Below, piece after piece: positions 1 to 7,405 of a stretch of DNA of 46,770 bases. Both the position numbers and the translations under genes were made by a program. Source of the DNA: RGIG1902 sp034926865 (lineage in GTDB: Bacteria > Bacillota > Clostridia > Oscillospirales > Butyricicoccaceae); assembly GCA_034926865.1 (NCBI GenBank), contig JAYFQP010000032.1, positions 1-46,770 of the forward strand, in the 5' to 3' direction. Position 1 is the stretch's first letter. Every line of letters begins with the position of its first letter. The notes under the pieces were generated by a model. The model saw only the letters and a list, made by a program, of their open reading frames with translations, was not told where the DNA came from and made no database searches.

Positions 1-261
1 TACAAACAAAAGTGATATATGGTCAAGCCCGCGAAACGCGCAGACGCCCACGAGATAATCGTCTTCAAAGGCTCCCCAGAAGGTTATTCTGCCTTCTCCT
101 ACCTTCATCATCATATACTCAAGGTCAATAAATCTCCAAAACTCTTCTATGCCTTCATCAGAATATCCGGGAGCCTCAAACTCGGAAAAAACCTCCCAAA
201 CAAGAGCCAGCGCCCCTTCAAGCTCATCAACCCTGAGCTTTCTGATCTCCTTCTTACTCAA
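1..261 (-). CDS. GNAT family N-acetyltransferase, 5' part only (runs off left edge)
   Basis: The complementary strand is open from the window edge up to about base 270. The visible 87 residues (SKKEIRKLRVDELEGALALV, then VWEVFSEFEAPGYSDEGIEE, ending LVGVCAFRGLDHISLLFV) match the N-terminal half of small GNAT acetyltransferases: a first helix, then the WGAF..DYLVGV beta-hairpin. The acetyl-CoA loop (RxxGxG) would lie beyond the edge. I chose the TTG at 261 because an AGGTGAG-like ribosome site lies about 5 bases upstream; a GTG at 270 overlaps that site. It is divergent from the Spo0A_C gene. Substrate unknown. Confidence 0.7.
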   Translation of the reverse strand, partial: MSKKEIRKLRVDELEGALALVWEVFSEFEAPGYSDEGIEEFWRFIDLEYMMMKVGEGRITFWGAFEDDYLVGVCAFRGLDHISLLFV

Positions 262-295
262 AATTCTCACCTCAGCATTTGTGAAATAACTTACT

Positions 296-964
296 AAAAA
301 TTGCACCAGAAAAATATATATCAATTTTTCAAAGTATTAAACAATATATTATTTTAATACTTTATAACATCAGCGTGACATTTATGGTAAGAAAGTGGTA
401 AAATAAAATGTCAAAACTTTAATTATCTGTTGGTTTATGCTAATATCACAATGATAATTCCATTAAATTATGATATTATGAAAGGATGTGGCATGTATGC
501 GGCGGCTGTGGTAAGCCTACTCTTATTTCATGGTCTTATATATCCCTTGCTCTGGCTAAAGATCAAACAGAGTTTCCCTAAAATTTGTCACCGCCGTACA
601 TTTGCAAAAATGCAAACATTTAATACTACCTTTCTGCCAAGCCAGAAAGTGCTGAGCGGATCTACGGCCAAATGCTTTCAGCTCTCTGTGAAAAGAGATC
701 ATACGGTGTTATACGGTATGCTTGATTGCTCATTTACCTGAATGCAAATTATACTGCGAATATTATACCATATCCTCACTTAAATGTGTATATTCAAGAG
801 CCGTTTTTAAAATAAAAACGCTTGTTTTGTTCTTGGAATCGCATCACTTTTTTCTTTTAAACCGAATTTGCAATTTTTTGCCGCTAAAATGTGACAAAAA
901 TTGCACATGTTGTAATTTATGATAAATATAGTCGATTTTATGGGAATATCGGCGAAAAATTGCA
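296..964. repeat. Four dispersed copies of the decamer AAAAATTGCA
   Basis: Exact copies are at 296-305, 896-905 and 955-964 on the + strand and at 869-878 on the - strand. The first lies just upstream of the GNAT gene; the other three cluster within 175 bases of the Spo0A_C start. The arrangement suggests a binding site for a shared regulator, but this is inference. The motif does not resemble the Spo0A box. Confidence 0.5.
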
Positions 965-993
965 GATTATCTCAAGCGACTCTAACGGTGCCT

Positions 994-999
994 TATAAT
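994..999 (+). promoter_or_regulatory. Possible -10 box for the Spo0A_C gene
   Basis: A perfect TATAAT lies 43 bases before the start codon. No good -35 hexamer stands 17 bases upstream (CTCAAG there), and a copy of AAAAATTGCA sits at 955-964, just beyond that position, as an activator site might. Confidence 0.35.
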
Positions 1000-1041
1000 T
1001 AATTATTGCTTCACAATCTCACAGGAGGTATGTAAAATTTT

Positions 1042-1398
1042 ATGGGTAATGTCAAAGACGCCCTTATCGAAGATACCCTAAGGAAACTTGGAATAGGTGC
1101 TAATTTTAAAAGCTTTAATATACTGATAACCTGCATAAATCTTGTTTCAAACGACCCTGACTGCCTCCTGGGCGTGACCAAGACACTTTATCCTGTCGTA
1201 GGGAAAATGTGCGGCTGTACGCCTGGGGCAGTGGAACATAATATACGTGCGGCATCCAAAAGAGCATGGCGCCTTAACAAAGACGGGCTTTCTAAAATCG
1301 CTCGCTACAATCTGGCCGGGCCCCCCACTGCCTCTGAGTTTATTGACATACTCTCAGCCTATATAGCAAGGCAGACCCCTTACGCAGATTTGAAATAA
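1042..1398 (+). CDS. Lone Spo0A C-terminal (DNA-binding) domain protein
   Basis: A 118-residue protein that is almost entirely a Spo0A_C-like helix-turn-helix. Residues 1-25 form the first helix and LGIGANFKSF turn; residues 40-80 carry the family pattern (DPDCLLGVTKTLYP, then a basic recognition region AVEHNIRAASKRAW). Full Spo0A is about 260-270 residues with an N-terminal receiver domain; no receiver domain is encoded here or just upstream. It should bind DNA without phosphorelay control, but its targets are unknown. An AGGAGGT ribosome site lies 13 bases upstream, rather far; an in-frame TAA at 1033 rules out an earlier start. It is a single gene, followed by a weak hairpin and then a strong bidirectional terminator. 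Confidence 0.8.
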   Translation: MGNVKDALIEDTLRKLGIGANFKSFNILITCINLVSNDPDCLLGVTKTLYPVVGKMCGCTPGAVEHNIRAASKRAWRLNKDGLSKIARYNLAGPPTASEFIDILSAYIARQTPYADLK

Positions 1399-1422
1399 TC
1401 CCGCAAAAACCAATCAATTATG

Positions 1423-1455
1423 AGCCTCTTTTTTAATAAATCAGGGGCTTTATTT
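1423..1455 (+). terminator. Weak terminator after the Spo0A_C gene
   Basis: AGCCTC (1423-1428) pairs with GGGGCT (1444-1449), with one G-T pair and a 15-base loop, followed by TTATTT. The stem is short, so confidence is low. Confidence 0.35.
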
Positions 1456-1561
1456 GTGCATTTGTTCCTTTTTTAAAACTGCAGCATAAAAAGCTCTGCT
1501 TTATCTCAGGCTAAACAAGTTTAATCTAATATTTGTATTATGTCTAAGTCAAATACATATT

Positions 1562-1598
1562 AAAAAACTGACTGTCATCCCCTAGACAGTCAGTTTTT
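1562..1598. terminator. Bidirectional intrinsic terminator
   Basis: A stem of AAAAACTGACTGTC against GACAGTCAGTTTTT around a short loop, with A and T runs on the two flanks. It can end both the rightward Spo0A_C transcript and the leftward thiamine operon, whose last stop codon is at 1657. Confidence 0.8.
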
Positions 1599-1656
1599 AT
1601 TTCAAGTTCAATAAAGCATATTACAGTCAAACGGATGCATAGATGTCTAGGAACCT

Positions 1657-2436
1657 TTATATCCTGTATGTATGATCCATCGGCCCCGGGCCTTTTCCGA
1701 GATCCAGCCCTGCTCTAAGCGCCCCCGTCAGATATTCCTTTGCGTTTCGGATGCTTTCATCCACAGTTTTACCTCCCGCAAGGTTGCAGGCAATTGCGGA
1801 GGACAGTGTACATCCTGTTCCATGAGTATTGAGAGTGTTCACGCGCTCTGCCCTATACCAGTTTATCGTGCCGTTTTGATAAAGCAGATCCGTTGCATCG
1901 CTGACAAGATGCCCTCCCTTGATCAAAACTGCTCCGCTGAAGCGCTCTGCCAATTTCTTTGCGGCCCTGATCATATCCTCTTCGCTCTTAACTGCAAAGC
2001 CGCAGAGAACTTCTGTTTCAGGTATATTAGGTGTAATAATCGTGCCTAACGGCAAAAGCTTTGTTATAAGCGAGTCCATAGCCTCATCAGAAATCAGCCT
2101 GCAGCCACTGGTGGATACCATAACAGGATCTATAACGATATTCTTCGCCTCATACTGCCTGAGTTTTTGCTCGATTATGCCTATAATATCGCTGCCGGAT
2201 ACCATGCCGATTTTTACAGCATCAGGATATATATCTGTAAAAATGCAGTCAAGCTGCTTTCCCACAAAATCGGCCGGAGCTTCCATTATACCGTAAACTC
2301 CGGTAGTATTCTGAGCCGTCAGCGCTGTTATAGCACTCATTGCATACATTTTATGTGCCGTGATAGTTTTTATATCCGCTTGTATCCCGGCCCCTCCGCT
2401 GCAATCAGAACCTGCTATTGTAAGTATCTTTTTCAT
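1657..2436 (-). CDS. thiD: Hydroxymethylpyrimidine (phosphate) kinase ThiD
   Basis: ThiD phosphorylates HMP to HMP-P and then HMP-PP, the pyrimidine half of thiamine, in the cytoplasm. The 259-residue protein has the ribokinase-fold signature near the N terminus (TIAGSDCSGGAGIQADIKT, about residues 6-24). The anion-hole motif GTGC is at 206-209, where the catalytic Cys sits. Length is typical of a stand-alone ThiD, with no fused ThiE or TenA domain. It is the last gene of the leftward thiamine salvage operon. Its start overlaps the end of the HAD phosphatase gene by 32 bases, which suggests coupled translation. The TPP riboswitch at 5766-5862 should control it. Confidence 0.95.
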   Translation of the reverse strand: MKKILTIAGSDCSGGAGIQADIKTITAHKMYAMSAITALTAQNTTGVYGIMEAPADFVGKQLDCIFTDIYPDAVKIGMVSGSDIIGIIEQKLRQYEAKNIVIDPVMVSTSGCRLISDEAMDSLITKLLPLGTIITPNIPETEVLCGFAVKSEEDMIRAAKKLAERFSGAVLIKGGHLVSDATDLLYQNGTINWYRAERVNTLNTHGTGCTLSSAIACNLAGGKTVDESIRNAKEYLTGALRAGLDLGKGPGPMDHTYRI

Positions 2437-3079
2437 TCAGAATATCCTCCATTTCTTTAAAGGAACCAATATAAATATCGGCCAGAGATTTTATCTCAGC
2501 ATCATGTCCCGATGACCGGTCAAATACGCCGACTACATGATATCCCGCCTTTTTTGCCGTTTTTACAGCATAAAGAGCGTCTTCAAATACCCATGTGACA
2601 TCTTTGGGCGTTTGCAAAAAGCTGTGGGCAGTATTATAAATATAAGGTTCATCCTTCCCATATCCCACACTGCTGCAGGTAAAGATATCTCCAAAGTAAG
2701 AAAGCAGACCTAAGCGGCCAAGCGCCGCTTCTACGAGATGTCGATCAGTAGCAGTAGCAATGCACATTTTGACTTTTCTTCTCCCGAGCTCTTCCAAAAC
2801 CTGAGGCACACCCATTTTGGGCCGAACCTCACCAATGTAAAAATCATGGATCATATCGTTTATGTCTGCCATTATTGTATCTGTGCTCTCTGTTAACCCG
2901 TATTCTGTCTGATAATAACAGGCCGCCTGGTAAAGGCTCATATTTTTAAATCTCTCATTAAGGTTTTCTCTGGGTTCTATACCCCGTGTGCGAAGATAAT
3001 CTTCACCTATTGTATCCCATATAAACATGGAATCGAGCAAGGTCCCATCAAGATCAAAAATCGCCCCTTCAATTTTCAT
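2405..3079 (-). CDS. HAD-superfamily phosphatase inside the thiamine operon
   Basis: A 224-residue haloacid dehalogenase-type hydrolase of the beta-phosphoglucomutase/phosphatase group. The nucleophile motif DLDGT is at residues 9-13 and the cap domain follows. Motif II (CIATAT) and a late acidic motif (FEDALYAVKTA) are visible. I use the ATG at 3079, which overlaps the thiE stop codon (ATGA), rather than the longer frame starting at 3121. Its place between thiE and thiD suggests it acts on a thiamine-related phosphate, for example dephosphorylating TMP or clearing a damaged intermediate. That is inference; HAD substrates cannot be read from sequence. Confidence 0.85.
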   Translation of the reverse strand: MKIEGAIFDLDGTLLDSMFIWDTIGEDYLRTRGIEPRENLNERFKNMSLYQAACYYQTEYGLTESTDTIMADINDMIHDFYIGEVRPKMGVPQVLEELGRRKVKMCIATATDRHLVEAALGRLGLLSYFGDIFTCSSVGYGKDEPYIYNTAHSFLQTPKDVTWVFEDALYAVKTAKKAGYHVVGVFDRSSGHDAEIKSLADIYIGSFKEMEDILNEKDTYNSRF

Positions 3080-3717
3080 GCTTTCACCATTTGTTCCGAC
3101 AAAAGCCGTAACCTTCGGCACTGCTGCTTTATATCGCCGCTTCCGAATATGGCGGAAACCAATGCCACGCCATCTACGCCGGAACCCGAAAGCTGCAGAA
3201 TATTATCTTCACAAATGCCCCCTATAGCTACTACAGGAATAGATACAGCCTTACATATCTCTTTAAGCGTGTCAAACGAAACAGCGTCGGCATCTGCTTT
3301 GGTGGAAGTGGAAAAAACAGCGCCTACGCCAAGGTAGTCAGCTCCATTTTTCTCAGCAAGCAACGCCTGCTCCAATGTCTGTACAGAAACACCAATAATC
3401 ATATCAGGACCTACCCGTTCGCGGACTTTTTCGGCCTGCATATCATGCTGGCCAACATGGATGCCGTCCGCACGGGACTCTATTGCAACTTTTACCTTAT
3501 CATTGACGATAAACGGAACCTGATATCTTTTGCACAGCTTCTTCATCTCAATAGCTTCCTTCAAAAAGCTTTCGTCATCAAGTTCCTTTTCGCGCAGCTG
3601 AAGACATGTAGCTCCGCCTTTTAGCGCACACTCAACCTGCTCATACAAGCTTTGTCTACCTACCCATGAACGGTCGGTAACAGCATAAAGCAGCATTGTA
3701 CTTTTATCGCATCTCAT
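3076..3717 (-). CDS. thiE: Thiamine phosphate synthase ThiE
   Basis: ThiE joins HMP-PP and thiazole phosphate to make thiamine monophosphate. The 213-residue TIM-barrel protein shows the family motifs in order: QLREK (40-44), VND (71-73), IHVGQHD (86-92), GAVFSTSTK (132-140) and the phosphate-binding AIGGI (164-168). The frame is open further upstream to 3873, but that part lies wholly inside thiM. The ATG at 3717 gives the usual ThiE length and overlaps the thiM stop by 14 bases. It sits between thiM and the HAD phosphatase in one transcript. Confidence 0.95.
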   Translation of the reverse strand: MRCDKSTMLLYAVTDRSWVGRQSLYEQVECALKGGATCLQLREKELDDESFLKEAIEMKKLCKRYQVPFIVNDKVKVAIESRADGIHVGQHDMQAEKVRERVGPDMIIGVSVQTLEQALLAEKNGADYLGVGAVFSTSTKADADAVSFDTLKEICKAVSIPVVAIGGICEDNILQLSGSGVDGVALVSAIFGSGDIKQQCRRLRLLSEQMVKA

Positions 3718-4525
3718 ACTTAGCACCGCTTTCCAGCATATCACCTGTAAGATTACAAACCGAATCGATGATATAGTTTCGATAAGATGCATTACCATCC
3801 CCCTGTGACATGCGCGAAAGCCCAAGCTCGCCGCAAAGCCCCATAGCGCAGACTGCGGCTGTAGCGGCCTCAAGCCGATGTTCAGGATTTGCGGTAATAT
3901 ACGCCGCGATAAGCGATGAAAGCTGACAGCCGGTCCCGGTGATCTTTCCCATCATTGGGTGGCCGTTGCGAATACAAAAAGCCCTGTCTTTATCAGCTAC
4001 AATATCTATTGCCCCGGTAATCGCGATAACCGCCCCGGTTTTTTCTGAATACTTTTTAGCAAACTCGACGGCAGTATCAAGCGTTTCCTCAGTCACTCTA
4101 TCGGCTATATCCGCATCAACTCCCCTGGTCGTCCCCCTGCCCAAAGCAAGAGCCTTTATTTCCGAAGTATTGCCGCGGATTACTGCGAACCTCACTTCAT
4201 CGAGCAGACGGTATGCCGTTTGTGTTCTAAGGGTTGATGCCCCGGCCCCAACTGGATCAAGAACAACGGGATGCCCTAAGGCATTTGCCTTTTTGCCTGC
4301 CGCTAGCATTGCAGGTATGGTTCTGCTGTTAAGTGTTCCAATATTAATATTCAGTCCTCCGCAGATAGAAGTTATCTCTTCCACCTCGTCAATATCGTCT
4401 GACATTATTGGAGAACCGCCACAGGCCAGAAGGATATTGGCGCAGTCGTTAACCGTCACATAATTTGTAATATTATGAATCAGCGGCGCTTTTATTCTAA
4501 CGTTTTCAAGCATTTCTTTAAGCAT
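3704..4525 (-). CDS. thiM: Hydroxyethylthiazole kinase ThiM
   Basis: ThiM salvages the thiazole moiety by phosphorylating hydroxyethylthiazole. The 273-residue protein starts in the family manner (PLIHNITNYVTVNDCANILL) and has GGSPIM at 36-41, VVLDPVGAGAS at 87-97 and the GTGC anion-hole motif at 197-200. A strong AGGAGG ribosome site precedes the ATG. The start lies 8 bases inside the end of cytX. Together with ThiD and ThiE it rebuilds thiamine from scavenged parts. Confidence 0.95.
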   Translation of the reverse strand: MLKEMLENVRIKAPLIHNITNYVTVNDCANILLACGGSPIMSDDIDEVEEITSICGGLNINIGTLNSRTIPAMLAAGKKANALGHPVVLDPVGAGASTLRTQTAYRLLDEVRFAVIRGNTSEIKALALGRGTTRGVDADIADRVTEETLDTAVEFAKKYSEKTGAVIAITGAIDIVADKDRAFCIRNGHPMMGKITGTGCQLSSLIAAYITANPEHRLEAATAAVCAMGLCGELGLSRMSQGDGNASYRNYIIDSVCNLTGDMLESGAKYEMR

Positions 4526-5696
4526 TTTTCTTTCCTCCTGTAATTTTTGCCGCGGCTATGCATAACAGCCCTGTAATAATCATAACCGGCACTGTGTTAC
4601 CTATCGGCGTATCAATAAGCATAAAGCACCGGTAAAGAACAAATCCGACCAGCCACAATGCAAGATTGACCCAGTTGGAGCTTTTAAGTAAACTGTCCTT
4701 ATGTAAAATGAAATAGTCTGTTATCTGGATCGCGATCATAGGCGCAAAAACCGAACCAATCAGGTAAAGGAATTCTTCAAATCGCGTAATAGGAGTAAAA
4801 ATGGCTAACAGTGTGCCTATCACGCATACCGTTATGGCGCACGGACGCTCTCTCAGCTTTTTGGAAATGCTCTCAGAGCTTACCCCGGCAGAATATGCGT
4901 CAAGAAATGTAGTGGTAACTGTTGAAAACACAATGATAAGCAGCGCCCCCACACCAAGGCCGGCTTTTATCATGATAGCCGCAATATCGCTTTCCCCTGT
5001 GAAAATTGCAGCTCCCATGCCTATCATATACATCCAGGAACTGGCGAAGAAGTAAGCTGCGGAGCTTGATATCGTAGCTGCAACCGGCTTTTCGGATGTA
5101 CGCGTATAATCGGAAATCAGCGGCAGCCATGAGAGCGGCATTGCCACAGACAGTTCAACAGCAGCTCCAAAGCTCAGTGAAGCTGTTGAAACCCAATCCC
5201 CAGCCTGCCGAAATATTACCATACTAAGGATGATTGTCAGCACAAACAATGTTCCCATCGTCACAACATTTACCTTATCAAGATTTTTTATTCCTATCAG
5301 GATCCAAACAATAATCAGAGCGCCTATGGCTATGCTCCAAGCCCAATCTCCCCAAATATGCACAACAGATCCTGCGGCGGAGGCTCCGCTGTATATCATC
5401 ACAGCCGTCCAGCCTATAAGTTGCAGCACATTAAGCGTGGAAAATAGAAGCGAGCCTTTTTGGCCAAAAGACATTTTGACAGTTTCCATAGAGCTTTTGC
5501 CGGTATTTGCCCCGATAAGCCCAGCAAGAAACAGCAGTACACATCCTATCGCATGGCCCAGCAGGATCGCTGCAGTGCCCTTCTCTAACCCAAGAGGGGC
5601 AAGAAGCGTACCTGTCAGTATTTCCGCAATAGACACAGCAGCACCAAACCAGATAAGTCCTGCTGAAAATGCAGATGTTTTTTTCTCTTTCATCAT
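4518..5696 (-). CDS. cytX: CytX-type hydroxymethylpyrimidine transporter (NCS1 family)
   Basis: A 392-residue membrane protein of the NCS1 cytosine/purine permease family with about 10-12 hydrophobic segments. Residues 10-45 (LIWFGAAVSIAEILTGTLLA) and the mid-protein PLSWLPLISDYTRTS motif match the CytX branch linked to thiamine genes. Predicted to import HMP or a related thiamine precursor. It is the first gene after the TPP riboswitch. Two ATGs stand in tandem at 5696 and 5693; the second has better spacing from the GAAGG ribosome site. The substrate is assigned from family and operon. Confidence 0.9.
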   Translation of the reverse strand: MMKEKKTSAFSAGLIWFGAAVSIAEILTGTLLAPLGLEKGTAAILLGHAIGCVLLFLAGLIGANTGKSSMETVKMSFGQKGSLLFSTLNVLQLIGWTAVMIYSGASAAGSVVHIWGDWAWSIAIGALIIVWILIGIKNLDKVNVVTMGTLFVLTIILSMVIFRQAGDWVSTASLSFGAAVELSVAMPLSWLPLISDYTRTSEKPVAATISSSAAYFFASSWMYMIGMGAAIFTGESDIAAIMIKAGLGVGALLIIVFSTVTTTFLDAYSAGVSSESISKKLRERPCAITVCVIGTLLAIFTPITRFEEFLYLIGSVFAPMIAIQITDYFILHKDSLLKSSNWVNLALWLVGFVLYRCFMLIDTPIGNTVPVMIITGLLCIAAAKITGGKKNA

Positions 5697-5717
5697 ATAC
5701 CTTCTTTCTTAGGGGGG

Positions 5718-5753
5718 CAAAAAAGCGGAGAATGCCAATAGGGCATTCTCCGC
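5718..5753 (-). terminator. Riboswitch-controlled intrinsic terminator
   Basis: On the - strand a 12-bp stem (GCGGAGAATGCC with its complement) and a 5-base loop are followed by TTTTTT. It lies between the TPP aptamer and cytX, about 20 bases before the start codon. This is the expression platform: TPP binding should favour termination here. Confidence 0.85.
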
Positions 5754-5765
5754 TAAAAAAGCAAG

Positions 5766-5862
5766 TATTCCTTACTCCCTACGGTGGTATTACCCACATC
5801 AGGTTAAAGGGTCGAAGTTTGCTAACTTCCTCTCAGCCTGCTACACAAGCTCCCCTGAAAAC
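5766..5862 (-). promoter_or_regulatory. TPP riboswitch (THI element)
   Basis: Reading the - strand, the two conserved cores are present: CTGAGAGG (plus-strand 5829-5836) in the pyrimidine-sensing arm, and ACCTGATGTGGGTAATACC followed by the ACCGTAGGGA closing strand. The 5' arm starts CAGGGGAGC. Established function: binds thiamine pyrophosphate and turns off downstream thiamine genes, here through the adjacent terminator. Confidence 0.95.
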
Positions 5863-5872
5863 TTTAATCATT

Positions 5873-5901
5873 ATTGTAGTGCAAAAAATCTATCCTGTCA
5901 A
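5873..5901 (-). promoter_or_regulatory. Sigma-A promoter of the thiamine operon
   Basis: On the - strand: TTGACA (5901-5896), a 17-base spacer, TACAAT (5878-5873). The predicted +1 falls a few bases before the TPP aptamer begins, which fits exactly. Confidence 0.8.
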
Positions 5902-5995
5902 CCAACATGTATTTATCAATTTCAGAAATATATATTTAGTGTATTTATTTCAATCAGCAGTGCACCTTATTATTAACAGCCGTGGCATTTGCTCC

Positions 5996-7252
5996 TCAGC
6001 TATATTTTTTCATCAGTTTTTCCCCATGTATTATGGAGTAATAGGCAGAGGCGAGACAAAGCACACCTATGCATATGGCAAAACCAAAGGATGGCAGATA
6101 CGAACCGCTGATGTCATAAATAAAGCCGTATATGGGGCTTATCAGCCCTACTCCCACAGACATTGCCATGGAAGTATACGAAAGTATCTGTGCGTAATCT
6201 CGCTCTCCAAAAACTGCTTTTGGTATAAGCGCGCCCATAAGGCTGGTGGTGGAGGCCCCGTAGCCAAATATAAATACGCCCGGGAATAAAAGCCAGCTTC
6301 CCGCCCATGTAGACAGCACGACCATCAGTATCCCCCCTATGGCACATGCCTCGGCAAGGGTGAGCGAAAACTTTATCCCGTATTTATCGCTGAATCTCCC
6401 CAATGTCAGCTTGCCCAACGTCCCTCCTATCAGAGATATCGACGTCAGATAAGCCCCCACGCTTGACCCTATTCCGATAACGGTGGCATAGGTAGTTATA
6501 TGATTTGTAACATTAAAAACTATGCCAAGGCACGGTGTGCATATGAGCACAGCATAAAATGCAGAGGATTTAAAGGCAACGCTTGCCGGAACGCCTGACT
6601 TATGCTCTGTTGATTTTATCTCAGCATCAAGTGGCACATCCTCTGCACCGTAAGGCCGAACCCCTTTTTCCTCAGGGCGCATCCTTACAAAGAATATAGA
6701 CACAGGCAGCATGACAAATGCCGTTATAGCGGCTATAGCAAGATAACCGGCCCTCCAGGAATATTCGCTTATTATCTTTGACAAAAGCGGATTTGCAAAA
6801 ACCCCAACAACAGCGCCTGCCGCAAGACAAACCCCGTAAACTGCGCCATTGTTTTTTCTAAACCAGTTGTTTATCATAAGCGGCACCGTCACACCGCTAT
6901 AAAAAGCTATCGAAAATCCAATCCAAATGGCACAGGCATATACCTGCCACAGTGCCGTTATCCTTGACATCACAGCATAAGCCAGTATCGTTGAAATGGT
7001 GGAACAGGTCAGCACCACACGCAAATTGTATTTTATGAGGAGCCTTCTGGCAATAGGAAAGGTAAAGGCAGAAGCAAAGGCGGCCATAGTCTGGTATAGA
7101 GCTATTGATCCAACACCCACCCCAAGCTCAAGACTCACCGGAAGATAAAAATTGCCGATCGTATAAGAAAATACTCCGAGATTTACGCCCACAATCGCGC
7201 AACCGCAGAGCATTATAACCCAAGCATAGTGAAATCCCACTTTTTTATTCAT
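5996..7252 (-). CDS. MFS transporter, OFA (oxalate/formate antiporter-like) family
   Basis: A 418-residue membrane protein with twelve hydrophobic stretches in two halves. It starts in the OFA manner (GFHYAWVIMLCGCAIVGVNL) and has the RMRPEEKG segment in the central cytoplasmic loop typical of this family. It probably exchanges small organic anions, but the substrate cannot be read. I chose the ATG at 7252, preceded by GGGGTAGGTG, over the upstream ATG at 7279, which lacks a ribosome site. It is a single gene with its own promoter-like sequence; the thiamine operon starts downstream of it. Confidence 0.85.
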   Translation of the reverse strand: MNKKVGFHYAWVIMLCGCAIVGVNLGVFSYTIGNFYLPVSLELGVGVGSIALYQTMAAFASAFTFPIARRLLIKYNLRVVLTCSTISTILAYAVMSRITALWQVYACAIWIGFSIAFYSGVTVPLMINNWFRKNNGAVYGVCLAAGAVVGVFANPLLSKIISEYSWRAGYLAIAAITAFVMLPVSIFFVRMRPEEKGVRPYGAEDVPLDAEIKSTEHKSGVPASVAFKSSAFYAVLICTPCLGIVFNVTNHITTYATVIGIGSSVGAYLTSISLIGGTLGKLTLGRFSDKYGIKFSLTLAEACAIGGILMVVLSTWAGSWLLFPGVFIFGYGASTTSLMGALIPKAVFGERDYAQILSYTSMAMSVGVGLISPIYGFIYDISGSYLPSFGFAICIGVLCLASAYYSIIHGEKLMKKYS

Positions 7253-7288
7253 AACACCTACCCCTTTCCGTTTCCCCATACAAGAGAA

Positions 7289-7317
7289 ATGATATCATAC
7301 AAACCTAGCTTTGTCGA
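7289..7317 (-). promoter_or_regulatory. Possible promoter of the MFS gene
   Basis: On the - strand TCGACA, 17 bases, then TATCAT, ending 37 bases before the ATG at 7252. Each hexamer departs from consensus by one or two bases. Confidence 0.45.
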
Positions 7318-7334
7318 TATAATTAAGCAGTTAA

Positions 7335-7377
7335 GTAACGTAAAAGGAGGCCTTTTAAAGGCCTCCTTTTACGTTAC
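7335..7377. terminator. Perfect 21-bp inverted repeat, bidirectional terminator after degV
   Basis: GTAACGTAAAAGGAGGCCTTT and its exact complement flank a single T. The inner part (AAAAGGAGGCC/GGCCTCCTTTT) is a classic terminator stem with T runs in both directions. It lies downstream of degV and upstream of the MFS promoter. The extra matching GTAACGT arms are unusual for a terminator. Confidence 0.75.
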
Positions 7378-7405
7378 CCGCTATATTTAAAATCTCTTCA
7401 TCATA

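Larger units (their letters stand above)
262..1041. other. AT-rich intergenic region, no supported gene
   Basis: About 780 bases between two divergent genes. Open frames here (430-741, 722-922) have no ribosome site and no recognisable composition, and I treat them as non-coding. It contains small inverted repeats: TTTGCA-4-TGCAAA at 601-616 and TTTCTG-6-CAGAAA at 631-648. It also holds four copies of AAAAATTGCA, listed separately. No known riboswitch class was recognised. Confidence 0.6.

Noticed and set aside
430..922. Two open frames in the 5' spacer as possible small proteins
   Set aside because: No ribosome site, odd composition rich in Cys, His and Phe, and no domain pattern; better explained as AT-rich non-coding DNA.
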